Counted from the stretch's first letter, positions 38,686-51,560 are shown. The stretch: 64,000 nucleotides of DNA from Anseranas semipalmata (GCA_013399115.1 VXAA01006455.1:105816-169815); one strand, 5' to 3'. A program made the numbers and translations. The notes: generated from the sequence alone by a model not told the origin.

Positions 38686-41600
38686 AATATATTTCTTCCT
38701 AGAGTCCTTCAGAGCCTTGATTATGGACAAAGAATGCAGGGTGCTAGATAATGGGAAAAATACAAAAAATATAAAATAAATCTTTGCGCTCAAGCAGTTC
38801 ACTGCTGTGTCTTGCTCACATCAAACAAGCTCTTAGGATATTAATGTTGTTAATAACAGATTTTTAATTGCCTGCTAATATTTGGAGATGTATAAATGCC
38901 AGGAGAGCTGCAGGTGAGGAAGAATAAATAACATGCCATCTGAAAATATTTAATTACAGTACAAAATTGATATAGCAAGTCTCTTTTTCTGTGTACAGGG
39001 AGGACTGGAAGTGGTAGCAGCAGCTATAATCCATGATGGGTCAAGTCATATATGAAGAAAAAGCTTTCATTTGTAACTTTGGCAAACCCAGGGGGAAGCA
39101 ATTACTGATGAGAAACAACTTTGTTTCATGTCAGTCTCATCATGGTTTTTTTTTTGTTTGTTTTTAAATAAGAGTTGCTCTTTTTTGCTGTTGTCCCCAG
39201 AAACCAACATAAGTGACATGCAATATAATGTAGATTGAAGAGGAAATTCAACTGTCAGCTTTGTGAACAGATTAATACTTGTTAAATGAATGTAGGTCTC
39301 TGAACATAGGTTTCTTGCAAAATGAAGGGCTATATTTTGTTTCTGAGTGCAGACAGAAGTCAGTACAGCTCCTAAATGTCACTAGAGCAGTAAAAGCCTA
39401 CAGGAGTAGCGTTGCCACCGAGGCACCCCTCTGAGGTATTGCTTTGTCCCATTTTCTCTTGCTGTCCACTTGTGTAGTAGTTTGCTCTTGGCCTAGAGCA
39501 GTCTCACATTACAACCCTTCCCCAACCATCCCAGCTGTGATGGCTGACTATTTCAGAGGGGTAAAATCCAGCCTCTATCTGACCTTACCCATCTGTTCCT
39601 ATCTTTCTATCTGTCTTTCACCCGTCTGAGGGTGAAGCCTCAGCACCCCAGGAGACTTACTCCAAGTCACAATCCTACCTCAAGGGAGGAGACAAGAACA
39701 TGGTGGGGCTGTCTACAAGTAAATATTTGCTAACCATTTTTTCAGGATGAATAACTTCCCGAATTCAGTTTCAAGCAGTTCTTGTGCTGCAGAAGTGTTT
39801 CTGCTATTCTGCTATAAAAGTTTCAGGTAAATCACAGACAAGTATTTCAGAGAAAGTGGATAGGAACTGTAGTAAAGAATGGAATTCTTTATGGGCATGT
39901 TGCCCATGATTTATGGAGCTTTATAGGCCATATGGATGAAGAGCTAACATAGCATTTGTAAAGAGAAGTCATTCTTGAGAAGGTAGTGGAATTCCCCGAT
40001 GGTGTCTGCAAGTGTGTGCACAAGGGAAGTCTCTTATTAAAGGCTCTCAAAGAAATTAGAAGCAAGAGAAAAAACCATTGGTTGAAAGATAAAACCCCAA
40101 AGGTGGAGCAGTCAGCTCTCTCCAAGAATTTAGACATGACTTCAAAGTAAATTTTCAAGAGGCTTGTGTATTTACTAAACAATCTTAACTCAGACTTCTG
40201 TAATCTGTAGTTCTTAATTATAGCCATGTCTATTCACTGTTATTTTCATAGAATGTGCCCCAATACCTCTGCCACGGGAACTGCGCAAATAGCGCATATT
40301 TTAAGAGGATGAAACTGTTATAAACACAGAGAGTGCTGAACTGAAGTCAAGTCTCCAGTAGCTTCTGGAGGGATCAAAAATCCATCTCGCATCCTACTGT
40401 GTTGCTGGTTTTGTGCAAATTCCTGACCTGGGATAAAATGCTGTATTACATTTGTTCACCCTTTAAACAGACAACCACAGCAGAAAAATCCAGGAGTTGC
40501 TTTTGTTGGTGTTGCATTTGATCTTGGAGTGCATGGAACACAGGGAACTAATGTGCGAAGGTCTCTGCAGAGCAAAACACTGCTGTTCCTTGCCTTTCTG
40601 CTGTTACGGTCAAAGCAAACCATAATGGTGCAGGCAGAGCCAGGAAGTAACAGATGTGTATGCTTTTGTTTAAGTACAGGTATATTCTTCTATCTATTAC
40701 TTGTCACTGCTTGGTTTTGCTCCATCACCATTGTTTAAGCACTTGCTCCACTTGCCGCTGTCAGGTGAAACACCTTGGTCTGGCAGAAAACACAGTCATT
40801 TTTCCCTTTAAGAATTAATATAGGGGAGGGCAGGGATAGATGCAGGAGCTTAGGAAATTGCTGATGGTCTGAATACACATGGGCAACGTGTGTGACATGG
40901 AAGATGGAGAGGTAAGGGCAGCTACAGCAGGTGGAGGAAATGTTTTGGGGGGCTGGTGGTAGGACAGGAGGTTTTCAGGTGGAGATGCAGACCTGGTAAA
41001 AGTGTCTGGACACAGGGAAAGAAGGGAAGCATATAGGCACACCTGGGTTTTATCAACCTGTTTGGTCTTTCCTGTTAGCAAAGAGAGTTGTTTTTGAAAT
41101 TAGGGGGGGAAAGGGAACTTTAATGTTCATTATTTGTCACCAGCAAGTTCTAGACTTTTTGGTTCATGTTCTTCAGTAAAAGCCTTTAAAATCAAAATTC
41201 TGCTCCTGTTTGAATGTGGTTTGCAGTGGAACTTGCTAAAACCTGAAAAAAAAAAAAAGCTCTGCCAGCTCTCTTTGCTCCATGTTTGATTGATTTGTTC
41301 CCTCACTTGCATAGCCTGTTTGATATCTCAGATACTCATTTCTTTTCTGTGTGTTGACATGCACTCTACGGTACATATTCTGGTATTCAGCTATTACACA
41401 CATGATAAATGAACACTGTAATGTCAGACATAGTGAAAATCATTGCTGTTAATATACAAACAAGTAACAGACCTGTAACCTCTCTAGAGGAGAAGCACTG
41501 CGATAACTACAGGAATCAAAACCTTCACAATTTGGTGTTACCTTGTGCAATTTGCATTCAGAATGATAATTCAGGCTAATGGCTTCAGGCTCCCATGGGG

Positions 41601-41760
41601 CAGCGCAAATAGATTCTGAAATGGCAGAAGGAAAAGGTGTAGTAAATAAACTCAATGAGCTGTCAAAGAATATTTCTACATCAAACAAGTCTCTGAACCT
41701 TTTTGTGCTTCACAATCTGACCTTTTCTGGCTGCCCCCTTTTTTATTTTTGACTGAAGCA

Positions 41761-42170
41761 GATCGCGAAACGCGATGCGGTGGGTGCGAAGTCAGTAAGT
41801 AAATAAAAATGTTTATAGAGCCATTAAAGCAGAAGGCTCTGGAAAGTTGTGGGGTGATTTCCGTTAATTTACAGTTGAACGGTGCAACCCCCCCCATTGC
41901 TCGCGGTTGCCAGGCAACCCGTCCCGGCCTGGTGGCAGGCGGGACATGAGCGCTGAGCGCCAGCCGCGCCGCGGTCCGTCGGCAGAGCACGCGGCGGCGA
42001 GCAGCCAAGAGCAATTCGAGTCATGGTGCTAACGTGTCTCTCTGTCTCTTGCATCCTGCAGGAATAAGCGATACGAGTTAGGCTTCACGGAGAAAGTATG
42101 GCACGTTGGAGGAAATAAGCTTGTATTGGCTACGTGTGCGTTTCCACCTGTAGGTCGCAAAGTCCTTTGT
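41761..42170. promoter_or_regulatory. CpG island, candidate promoter
   Basis: About 34 CpG dinucleotides lie in about 410 bp, while the flanking AT-rich DNA has almost none. The core 41881-42000 has 17 CpG in 120 bp, near the number expected without CpG loss. Such clusters survive only if unmethylated in the germ line and usually mark promoters. It contains an RFX-type X-box palindrome at 41905-41919 and an ATCGCG-AAA-CGCGAT inverted repeat at 41762-41776. A pyrimidine-rich AG acceptor-like sequence (TCTCTTGCATCCTGCAG) ends at 42061. Open frames through the core on the minus strand (41676-42014) are Arg/Ala-rich and probably composition-driven. Transcription direction is unknown. Confidence 0.6.
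41905..41919. promoter_or_regulatory. RFX X-box-type palindrome
   Basis: GGTTGCCAGGCAACC is a perfect 7+1+7 inverted repeat matching the RFX-family X-box (two GTTGCC half-sites facing each other). It lies in the CpG-rich core. RFX factors regulate ciliary genes and MHC class II promoters, but the target here is unknown. Confidence 0.5.
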
Positions 42171-45100
42171 ACAGAAAAATAATGTTTTTCCAGCTCCCTG
42201 TGTAAATGGGGCGCAGAAAGCTTGGACTTTTCTATGAAAAGCTACAGTAGCTACTTGCCAGGGAGCTCTGGGGCTGAAAGCAGAGCCCAGGCCTTCTAAG
42301 TGCCATGCTAAGTGGGCTGGTAGCATTTGCAAGACCTCGGTCCTCAGAGTGCTTCAGCCCAAGCAGCTGCGTAGGATGATTTATGGCTTTTGTCTTACAA
42401 GAAACATCATTACTATTCCAGGGACTGTATTAGTGCTTAGAAACAAGATAACCAGAGTGCGTAGAGAAATCTGACCTATGCTTGTGTTGCGTGTTTTTGT
42501 CGTTTATACTGAACTCCTAGAATGTGCATGCTTAAGTTGTTTACTTTTACAATTAAAAATTAAATATATCTCATTCCAGAGAAAGACCAAGAGAGCAGTC
42601 TTTCTGGATTAATCATTTGAAAATTCACGTTCAGTGCGTTAAAATGTGGTGAGTTCCTTCCAGGAGACCTCAGACTTGGAAGGCCAAATGTGTGCAAAAG
42701 CACTTGTTTCAGAAGATCACCATCACTGGGAGCCGTGAAGACAGCACCACATTTCTACTCTTTTGCGGTGCAGCATACGTCGTGATTGCTTCTGGTACAG
42801 GGATGTGAATGAGGCAAGGAAGTAAAAGGTGAAAGGAGTTCCTCTTTCCCACCCTTTTTTTAAACTACAGGTATTTCAGTACATGATGTAGAGAACACGA
42901 GGCCGAGTCACTGGTGCTGGGTGGGCACCGCCTGGGAGGCCTGAGGGCAGGGGGCCAGCTGGAGGCAGGGGGAGGCTCCGGGTAGTTTTACCACAGACGT
43001 TCTGGTTCAGTTTCCTGACTAATCAATGTACATCAGGCTTTCTTCCCCAGTTTGCCGCTATTTGGGGGCTTCTCTCTAATATAGCTGAGGGCCCACTGAG
43101 TGGTCGATGCTCTCTGCAGCACATGGGCAAGCTGTATGGTGAGAGGTCTGGGGCTGTGGGCAGCCTCGTGAGCAGCGCTGAGCTGCTGCCTTGCGAACGT
43201 CGTGGTGGGTTCTCAGGCCTGAAGTCCAGCGTGCAAACAAGACGCACGCCCAGTTTTGTTATACAAAACGTCTGGCTTAGAGTCTCATAATGTTTGTTAT
43301 GATGCTAACGTTTGCAGGTTTTTTAAAAGTTAGCAGTAATAATGCAAGCTATAAACAAAAAATGGCGCTGCCTGGGAATTCAAGTGTTTCAAAGTGGAAA
43401 TTTTGTGTGGTGATGTGTATTTGTAAAGCTTATACAGCTCCAGAGGAATGGATTTGACCTCTTAAATAAGTTTACGCAATAATACCATCTGTATACTCTG
43501 AAGAAAAATGCGTATGCTAAGAAGAAATGAGGTTTCTGTACAGCTGCAGCTTTGCAAACAAAAAATGTAGTTTTCTAAGGACCCACAAAAGAGCCAGTGC
43601 ACACTGATTGTTAACTTGTGCATCAAGTCATCACTATACTCTCATACAAACTAACTGTGCAGATGTTTTTATAAACAAATATGAAAAATACTTATTAAGT
43701 GGGCCTTGAATTTTATTTCTTCTAATAATAATCCTGACCTTGTTTTTTGTCCCGTACGATAGTTCTTTTAGTTTCTGTTGTGTTGCACAATATCTATCTT
43801 TTTTTTTGTTTTTGGTTAAGCACTTCGGCAGGTGTGGTTTAAGTGTTGTACTAATCAGGAATAAGAATTAGTTAATGTTCTCTGTAATGAAAATGAAAAA
43901 AAACCCACACACATATTTATGAACCATCATTTCTTCAAATTGGAATTGAATATATTTCAATTATAAAGCTGAAGGGAATAGTTCCATTATGTCTAAGAGG
44001 AGCTTCCAGCTCATTGTCCGTCATCCCAGTTATTAAAATCCTATGAAAAGAACAGGCCTTCATAATGCCCTCAAGAAAACCAGCAGCTCTGAAGCATGCT
44101 TTAATGCTGTGTTGGTGTGATATAAAAGAAATGCTCGTACTTCTGTTGCTTGGTATGGATGGCAATAGCTTCCCTTTCAGTTTCATGGAGCGGTGCAATA
44201 CTTGGTCTGAAGGTGTATAGTCTTCCTTCATACGTGTACTTTACATTAATATTAATGAGTATTACATATGTAGATTATGGTCAGGTTATTTTGGAAAGAC
44301 ATTCAATGATTTGTAAGGTGAATTCCTTCTTAGTGTTTCAAGTATATTGAACTGTACGGGTGACTTCAACCATGACTCATGAATATAATGTGCAAAGTTG
44401 GTGTAGTTGACACAGTTTAAAAAATAGAAGGGAAACACAATTTAAAGTGAGCACATTTTAAAATATCTTTTTTGGGAAAATATCCCTTTATTCAGCCTAA
44501 GGTGTGGTCAGATCAGCTTCCTCGCAGAGACAGAGCTGCGTGAGAAGCTGCCGTTCCCCCACGAAGCCAGGTGCCTGTTACCAGTGCAGAAAAGAAGTGA
44601 GAATTACAGGAACAGGTAACTAGAGTTGTATCCTGACTTGGATTGTCTGCCAGGTGCCCATGTGCTGGCCGCAGCTGGAGGGGGAGAGCTGAGTGCTTCG
44701 CACCTAAGCTCGGCATTACGCTGGTCTCCCAGCAGGCTGCTGTGCTCAGGGCTTCTTCCCGCTGACTTCTTCCAGACTCCGCGCGAAAGTGCCCAAGTCT
44801 GGAGAGCTGGAAACGAAGGCTGCCTTTGTGATTTTGGGAGCTAAAATGTGTTACGTTGTGTGAATTAGTTTCTGTTTAAGCATGTAAGTAGTAATAAGGG
44901 TGAGTTGACGTAGCAATTACCCTCAGTGTTAGTGCTGTAAGTTTGTATGTTAGCTCTCGGAAGTCACATTTTGAATTTTTTTTCAAGTTAAGCTTGGCCA
45001 CAGCCAAATTTCAGCACCCAAACTGTCTTGCCCCGTGAGGTGATCAGAATCTTTTGATGGACTTTGTGGTGAGAATTCATTTTAGTTTCTCTTCTGTAGA

Positions 45101-47087
45101 CCAGTGTAAAACTCAGCATCTTTCTTGTTTCTATAGCTTTAGTCTACAAACTAGGCAATGTCACTGGCAGAGAAGCAATGATGCCCTTCATACAGAGTGA
45201 TCTGCAATGTGCAGTGGTTATTCAAAGTTGTGGTATAGGCAGCTAACCATATTGCTGACCTTTCTTTCTAATTTTTGTGCTACAATTTTTAGAAAGCCCA
45301 TGGACTCCTGGAATGTGGGTGGGTTTGGTAATGGGTAATAATGGTTGGTGCTGTTCCCAATTTTTGCTCCTTTTAACATCAGAGACAAAATACTTTTTTT
45401 TTTCTTCAAGAAAAGTTGTTAACTTTATGCTTTGCTTACATTTTAAAAATGTACTAAATGTAAAACATTCCTGATTTGCCACCTGTTATCTATTGTTTGT
45501 CAGAGGGAATGACGAATATACTTGTCTGAGAAATGCTGAAGTAAGGATTCACTGCATCCAGCACCTAAATTGCTTTTGTGTACTACAATGGATAAAAATC
45601 TAGAAAAAGAATTGAGTATTGATTTTCCTGATCTGTTTTGTGTGCGTTTCAGCAAACAACGCATACACATGCAACACCCATACCAAAGAAGCTTCTTTAC
45701 CTTATAAACTTTCTTATATATTTGAATTCATATACGCACAAAATATATGGAGATCTCCCTTCTTTCATTTTCAAATATTTTGCATAAAATCCTCATTGAA
45801 TTCGATATAGAAAACCATATAGCATTCCTTTATAGTTGTTAGAATTTTTGTTACCATCAACAGACTCTAAAATTGCATCTTGGATTTGCAGAGCCCGTTA
45901 CTTAAGTAATATCCGTGTGGCTTAAGGACTGAATCTCAACTTCTGCTTTCATTTATGTTTGATTTGTTTTCTTCATGCTGAGTCTGGAGTGGTATATGCC
46001 TTTGCAAATGATCTGGTTTTGCTAATGCAGAGATTTATGAATAACTTATTTTCCCTCAATAAAACACCAGAAATTAATACAAAATGACTGTTTTACCTGT
46101 TCTTAAAATACCTGTTTCCTAAATATCTGGGAAGCTATACAGAAAGCATCTGTTTTGGTCAGCAGTTAATATATTTCTGTATTTCCATTATATATAGACC
46201 TGCTATAACCTGAACTGTGGTTGTGATTAATCATGCCTTTTGGGGAAATTCATTTAGAAAACCTTTTTTTTCTTTTATTATGATGGGATCTAACAGCTGC
46301 AGTCAGGTTAGGTGCTCTGCTGTGCTTAACTGCACGGTGGCTGATGGGGGCAATTTAGGCTTTAAAACAATTTTCAAGAGTACTGCTAGAGCCACTTGTG
46401 TTTGATCTGGAGCTTGATGAAAGCTGGTGGCAGGGCTGCCAGATGAAGGCACTGTGCTGGGAACAGTAAGTCATCAGTATCTGACCACGAGGTAGGCTGG
46501 AGTGGGCTAGTATGGGGAAAGCTGGAGAAAAAGGGGCTGCAAGGGGCTCTGCTCAGTCTGAAAATCCCCTAATCAAGGTCTGAAGCTGAGAACAAGCCTC
46601 AGCGTTGAGGAATTTTGGATTTGCCTTTAAATTTTACTATCTGTAATACTTTACAACACCTCCTCATTGTACTAAACACGAGAAAAGGCAAGATACCAGC
46701 AGCTGGGTATGATTAACGTACATTTACGCCACTAATTTAGCACGATGCAAATCACATCCTTTGCCAGCTAGTGCACTGAGCAGTGCTTGCTAGGTGTCTC
46801 TCGGCAGAGCGCGAGTCCTCTTTCTGTAGTTGTTTCATGCTTTTCACGTGCAGAAATTTAATTTGCTCTGTCTCGTCACACTTTCTGCCATGTTTCTTTT
46901 AATCTTGTAGTTGCTTGGAAGGAAGGCTTCTAAATGAGAAATGCAAAACCAACTGGTAATTATTTGAAGAAAAAAACTGTGTGAAGGGTCTGGATTTATT
47001 GCCTCCCCGCAAAGGCTCAGGGACTTTGATTTTGGGCCAGGCTTTAAGGAGATTTTTGTTTGTTTGTTTACAATGAGCTGGAAATGG
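42171..47087. other. Non-coding DNA between two CpG islands
   Basis: No gene is recognised. GC-richer patches occur at 42895-43260 and 44515-44830, each with moderate CpG content and short overlapping open frames. The rest is AT-rich unique sequence with a poly-T run near 43800. Confidence 0.6.
47053..47070. repeat. (TTTG)n tract
   Basis: T-run followed by three TTTG units, just upstream of the second CpG island. Confidence 0.8.
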
Positions 47088-47565
47088 CGGGGGTTATTTT
47101 GATCTCGTACGGGCGCACCTCCAGCAAATCTCTGAAGTCTGGCGAGGGTGCAGACCCTGGTGAGGCCCAGGTCACGTTGCTCCCGTAGGCGGTGGTGCTT
47201 GTGCTGGGGGGCCGGGGCTGGCACCACGTCCCGCACGCCGGGGCTGGGCGCGTCTCCCTGCTGCTGCGATGCCCTTCCCGTTACGGCCCCTGGCTATGGA
47301 CACCCGAGCGGCCGGAAGGAGCTGTGGCAGAAATGCTGCTGGCGTTTTTCCTTCCCTTTCGTTAGAAACGGACAGAACAACGCCGGGGCTTCGGCAGAGC
47401 AGCTGTGTGCGAGTTGCTGCCATTGGGGCTCCCATCACAGCCCTGGTGATGACGCAAGCAGCACAATGGGGAAAATCACAGGTTCCCCTGCTGGATCGTA
47501 CCCCCCTGAACTCGCATGAGGCTCGGGAATGCTTTGCAGGGAAAAAAAAAATAAATCACTTTGCG
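47088..47565. promoter_or_regulatory. CpG island, candidate promoter or enhancer
   Basis: About 33 CpG lie in about 480 bp, with 26 of them in 47101-47400. The island is strongly GC-rich and flanked by AT-rich DNA. Open frames run on both strands (123 codons plus at 47148-47519, 88 codons minus at 47172-47438). That is the expected result of few stop codons in GC-rich DNA, and none resembles a known protein. Whether it is a transcription start, an orphan island or a decayed GC-rich exon cannot be decided from the sequence. Confidence 0.5.
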
Positions 47566-50500
47566 GTTGTTAGCACAAAATGAAATAACAATCCCTTCAG
47601 GTTAATAGCAAAAAGCTGGAGAGAAAATAGCCCCTTGCTGAGCCCAGCTGTGATCTGTGTGCCTCTGGGATGCTGGGGGCGAGGGGCGGTGTTTTTCTGT
47701 GGAGACCCCGGCTGTGGCTGTCTCTCCATCCTCCCTGCTCTTCTTGGTCAGAAGTGAGGAGCCACGGGGCTTGCACGAGGTCGGTGTGTTGATGCAGCGG
47801 AGCTTTCCCAGCTAGGGATGCTTTCACTTTTGGGTTGCTTTGGTTGCGCTCACTTGTCCCTGCTGTTGGCAGCAGGTGGTACCCAGACGTGGCCTTTCCG
47901 ATTCCCCTGGTGGGGACAGCAGGTTTCCGCCCCTGAAAGGCAGTGTGGTGACAGTGGTACGCTTCGTACTGCCATCAGCTTGTGTGGAGGGGACCGTGTG
48001 ACCATCAGGAGAACTGGCTTTGGTTTGGCGTAACATCTTTGTAGCCAAATGTGGCCATCGTAAGCTGTGCAATGTATCTTCAGCTGTGGCAGGACTTCTA
48101 GTGCCGTAATGGTAAGCATGGGGAAAAATCCCTGCTAAAAAGCAGTTTTGCTTTTGAAACATTTTTAGTTACTCACCAGCTTGAGTAACTTTTGGACGCT
48201 TTTGGAAATGCTCTATAGGAGCTGCCCCTGCAATGTAAACGTGAGCATGGCACTGCATTTATTCTCACCCTTTCCTGCTTTCAAGGGGTTGTTAGGAGGC
48301 ATATGTCAGACCGTGGCATTGTGTTTAAGGTTCTGCATGTTTGCCTGGTGGAAACAATTTCCTCTTTTCAACCAGGTTTCATATGATTAGGTCAGATTCC
48401 TCAGCCTGAATTTCTTACGCTGATGCTTTCTATGTTAATGACATTAATCCACTATAATGTCAACTGTGGCATTTCTGCTCATGTGTGAGGCAAACACCTG
48501 TGAAGCCGGTGGGACCGAGCATGTCCTGGGAGCAGGGGCATCATGGCAGGGAGGTGGCGGGTGTGCAGGCAGCCCCAGGTTTAGTTAAGCACTCTGGCAC
48601 CTGGTGAGATGAAAGGCGGTGTAAAAATGCAGAATATTGTAATTACTTGAGCAGGATCATTGCCAAAAGCCTCTCATTGTTTTTGTATGCAGGAACATGT
48701 GCCGCTCTCTTAATTTAAAAAGTAATTCAGATAGCTTAATGAAGGCTTATTGGCTCAGGGAGGGAGTGCTTCAGCTAAGAGGGATGTCAGAAGCACCTTT
48801 TGCTGGCTCTTTTAAAAAACAACCAAAACCCAGGAATCTGAGATTTCTTGAAGTCTGGGGGAAACATCGTCCAGCAATGGCCATGTGATGTGGCCTTGCA
48901 AAAATTTTTCTCCTCCATTTACTGAAAACACTTTGCTAAATCCAGCTTTGTGCTGCAGTGTGTATTCATTATAAAGAATTCTCTACTAACTTGAAATTCT
49001 TGAATTTTTTTTAAGATCATTGTTTTTGCAAGAGTTTACAAACCATAAAAGCATTAAAAAAGTGAAGCAGGAGTGAGTTGTGTGGATGGTAAAGTCAATA
49101 CGAGGTATGAAAAAATCATGAGGCTAGATTAAGAAGTACAGATTGAAATACTTTCCCCCGGCTTTGGGTTAACAAAATTTTAGCTTTGGCTTATCTTGTA
49201 ATTTCATACTCTCTCAGCTGATAATACTTACAAGCTTTTTGTTGTTTCTCACTTGATTTGTTATACTTTCTAGGAGTTAAGATTTTAGGAAAAATACACG
49301 TCTTTGGGAAACTCACAATAAAATCAATAGTCTTAAATTGGGGTAGGAGGGGAGAATATTTGTAAGTCCACCTTATTTCTATATCATGAACTGCCTCGTG
49401 CTTCTGCCTGGAAAGCCTGGCCCAAGTGCTTGCCTGCTCCCGGCCTCTCCTCTGTGTCCAGAGGGGGATGCTCACAGGTGGCAAAGCAGGATCCTGCAGT
49501 CCCTTGCATTCAGGGGCTGCAGCTCTTTGCTTGGCTTTGCAGGCAGCCCATAAGGCAGGTGAGGTGGGTATTCCTGGTCTCCTATGAGTCCATCAGCCAT
49601 AGTCCAACTGAGGATGATCACTTGTGATAATTTATTGCTAGCTTCAGCTTACATAATAGTCTGTAGCCAAATTCTAGTCAGAATTAATGCACTGTACAGA
49701 GATTTGGCCTGCAAATGGTGATAAGGCTGTGGAGGCAGCACCACCTCAGCTTGCACTGTTTTGCTTCCTTTAGGTGCCAGACTTCTATGTGAGCGAGATA
49801 AAATTATGTGGGCAAGGTGAAACGTGTGGAATGCTTTTTTCATTTACAGCATATTACACTCATTTCCTAGTTTTAGCTTCTGTTTGGCAGCAGAGACCAA
49901 AGGAGGACTTAGGATGGCAAAGAGAGAGTGAAATGACATGCATCATTCTTTGATGTTACTTACTCCACCGAGGTCAGTGGGCCAGAACAGCTGGTATTAC
50001 TGTACCTTGCCCGGCATAGTTAAATATTTTGCATAGAGCTCATGTACCATCTCTTTGGTTGTTTAGTGATAAAATAACCAAAATGAAAAACAAAGGCATT
50101 TGCACCAGCATTGTGCAAAATAGACGCCTGGAAATCCAGAGCACTTCCTAGCTGCCCTCCTGGAGTCAGGTCCCTTGTGAGTTCTGATAAGTGGCTGTCC
50201 TGGACAGGTACTGCCAACCCTTAGAAGGCTGCGTGCCCAGGTTCTTAGGTGCTGAATGTTCAGCAGACACGTGTGCACACACATTTTATGTATCTGGCAT
50301 TGGCATATACTAAGGCCAGATTTTCAGTAGTCCTTGGTTTTCACAGAAGTGTTTCACTGAGGCTGGGTTTCCAAAGAGCTGAACATCGGTGAGAACTCAC
50401 ACTTTAAAAAAACTAGCTGCTGTGAATGAATTATATTGCTGCCTAAAATGAAACTAAGCTAGAATTTGCTTCTTGACAGTGTCTGCAGAGCTTGGGGAGA

Positions 50501-51445
50501 TTCTGGCCAGGGTGGGAGGGGACAGGCAGCTGCTTGTCTCTCTGGTTGCTCATTTAAAGTGTGCGCACTCAGAGACAGCCTAAGTCTGTTCAGGAGCAAT
50601 GACCTCCTAACATGAGCTATTACACTTAGAGTGAAGGGAATCTGGCATGTATGAAGAAAAGTGCAAAACCCACGTTTTTAAGGCTGTGGCAGTACGTATT
50701 CTTTGTATTGTTTACAGGAATTCAGAGATTGTCTTTCTAGAAGTATATTCAACGAAACCACTCTTCCTCTAAAACCAGAAGATTTTATGCAAAATGCTAT
50801 GTTAAGAGATAGCTGTCATTCAGATGTCCACTGAAGTGTCAACAAATGTTAAGTTTACATGTTGGATCTTGATTCTGTCCCCATGAGCCATGTTTTTCAG
50901 AAGACCTGCCCCAGGAATGTAGGATTCAGCAGTCACAGCCATGGCATAACTCAGCTTTGTTTGAGTTGACTCAGAGCCTGTTGGCTTTTGAGACTGCATT
51001 ATTTGTTCTACTCTTCCAATTCAGACAAATTTAGCAGAGAGGCATCAGAGGTCATCAGCACTGATGAGAGCATCCCTGATCTTTTCACAAACCTTCCCAA
51101 AAGCTTTCTGTATGTATTGAGTGATGGGATGGCAGCAGAAGATCTTGGGAGTAAGCATAAGACATTGCTTAAGTAGTAGGAAGAACTTCTCAGTTTTATC
51201 TCTGAATTTCCCATTGAGGAGAGAATATACAGTTTCTCAAGAGCTAACTGTGTGTATTCCTCTGAAGGTAAGTCTGGACATGAAGACATGCTTACAGAAA
51301 TGCAGAGGGCAGTGTGGGCAGTGTGAATAGCAAACTAAAATAAATTAAGTTAATATATATATTTTTACTTGTACCTCTGTTCCAGCTTAGTAATACAATT
51401 TATTAAAAAATGTAGTTGTTAAATGTGGTTCAGTCAGTTAGGAAC
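47566..51445. other. Non-coding DNA, no recognised gene
   Basis: No gene is recognised. GC stays moderate to about 48050 with overlapping short frames, then returns to AT-rich unique DNA. A splice-like segment at 51025-51267 is listed separately. Confidence 0.6.
51025..51267 (+). other. Splice-bounded segment, possibly a non-coding exon
   Basis: It begins after a good 3' splice-site sequence (TCTACTCTTCCAATTCAG) and ends at GAAG followed by GTAAGT, the consensus 5' splice site. It is 243 bp long. The two plus-strand frames examined are interrupted by stops inside it, so it could only be a non-coding or UTR exon. No transcript evidence is available. Confidence 0.2.
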
Positions 51446-51479
51446 ATATATATACACACACACACACACACACATATAT
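51446..51479. repeat. (TA)n(CA)10(TA)n microsatellite
   Basis: Four TA units, ten CA units (51454-51474) and TA units again form an uninterrupted alternating purine-pyrimidine run likely to be length-variable. Confidence 0.95.
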
Positions 51480-51560
51480 TTGAAATGCTTCTATTTGCAT
51501 TGTATATAATTGTATTATGGGATCTTCATTCTTCAAAATATTTGAAACTTGTGTGGCTAT

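Larger units (their letters stand above)
23611..41754. other. Long non-coding AT-rich stretch, no recognised gene
   Basis: About 18 kb have no recognised gene and no clear CR1 piece. It holds several microsatellites and homopolymer runs, a strong-acceptor exon-like segment at 30837-31010, an unexplained open frame at 33347-33655, and GC-richer patches at 36470-36620 and 36880-37080. Short hairpins occur at 36484-36507 and 37245-37274. Everything else is ordinary unique sequence. Confidence 0.65.

Noticed and set aside
41676..42014. 112-codon minus-strand frame through the CpG island
   Set aside because: The Arg/Ala-rich part follows base composition, no homologue is recognised, and the rest reads into AT-rich DNA.
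42940..42975. CTCF-like GGCAGGGGGCCAGC
   Set aside because: Matches only part of the CTCF core, and G-rich runs in this patch make such matches common.
47148..47519. 123-codon plus-strand frame in the second CpG island
   Set aside because: Several frames on both strands are open at once, and the Cys/Arg/Gly-rich translation fits GC-rich non-coding DNA.
49530..49575. AG acceptor and CAG/GTGAGG donor 17 bases apart
   Set aside because: A 17-base micro-exon without any transcript or conservation evidence is not supportable.
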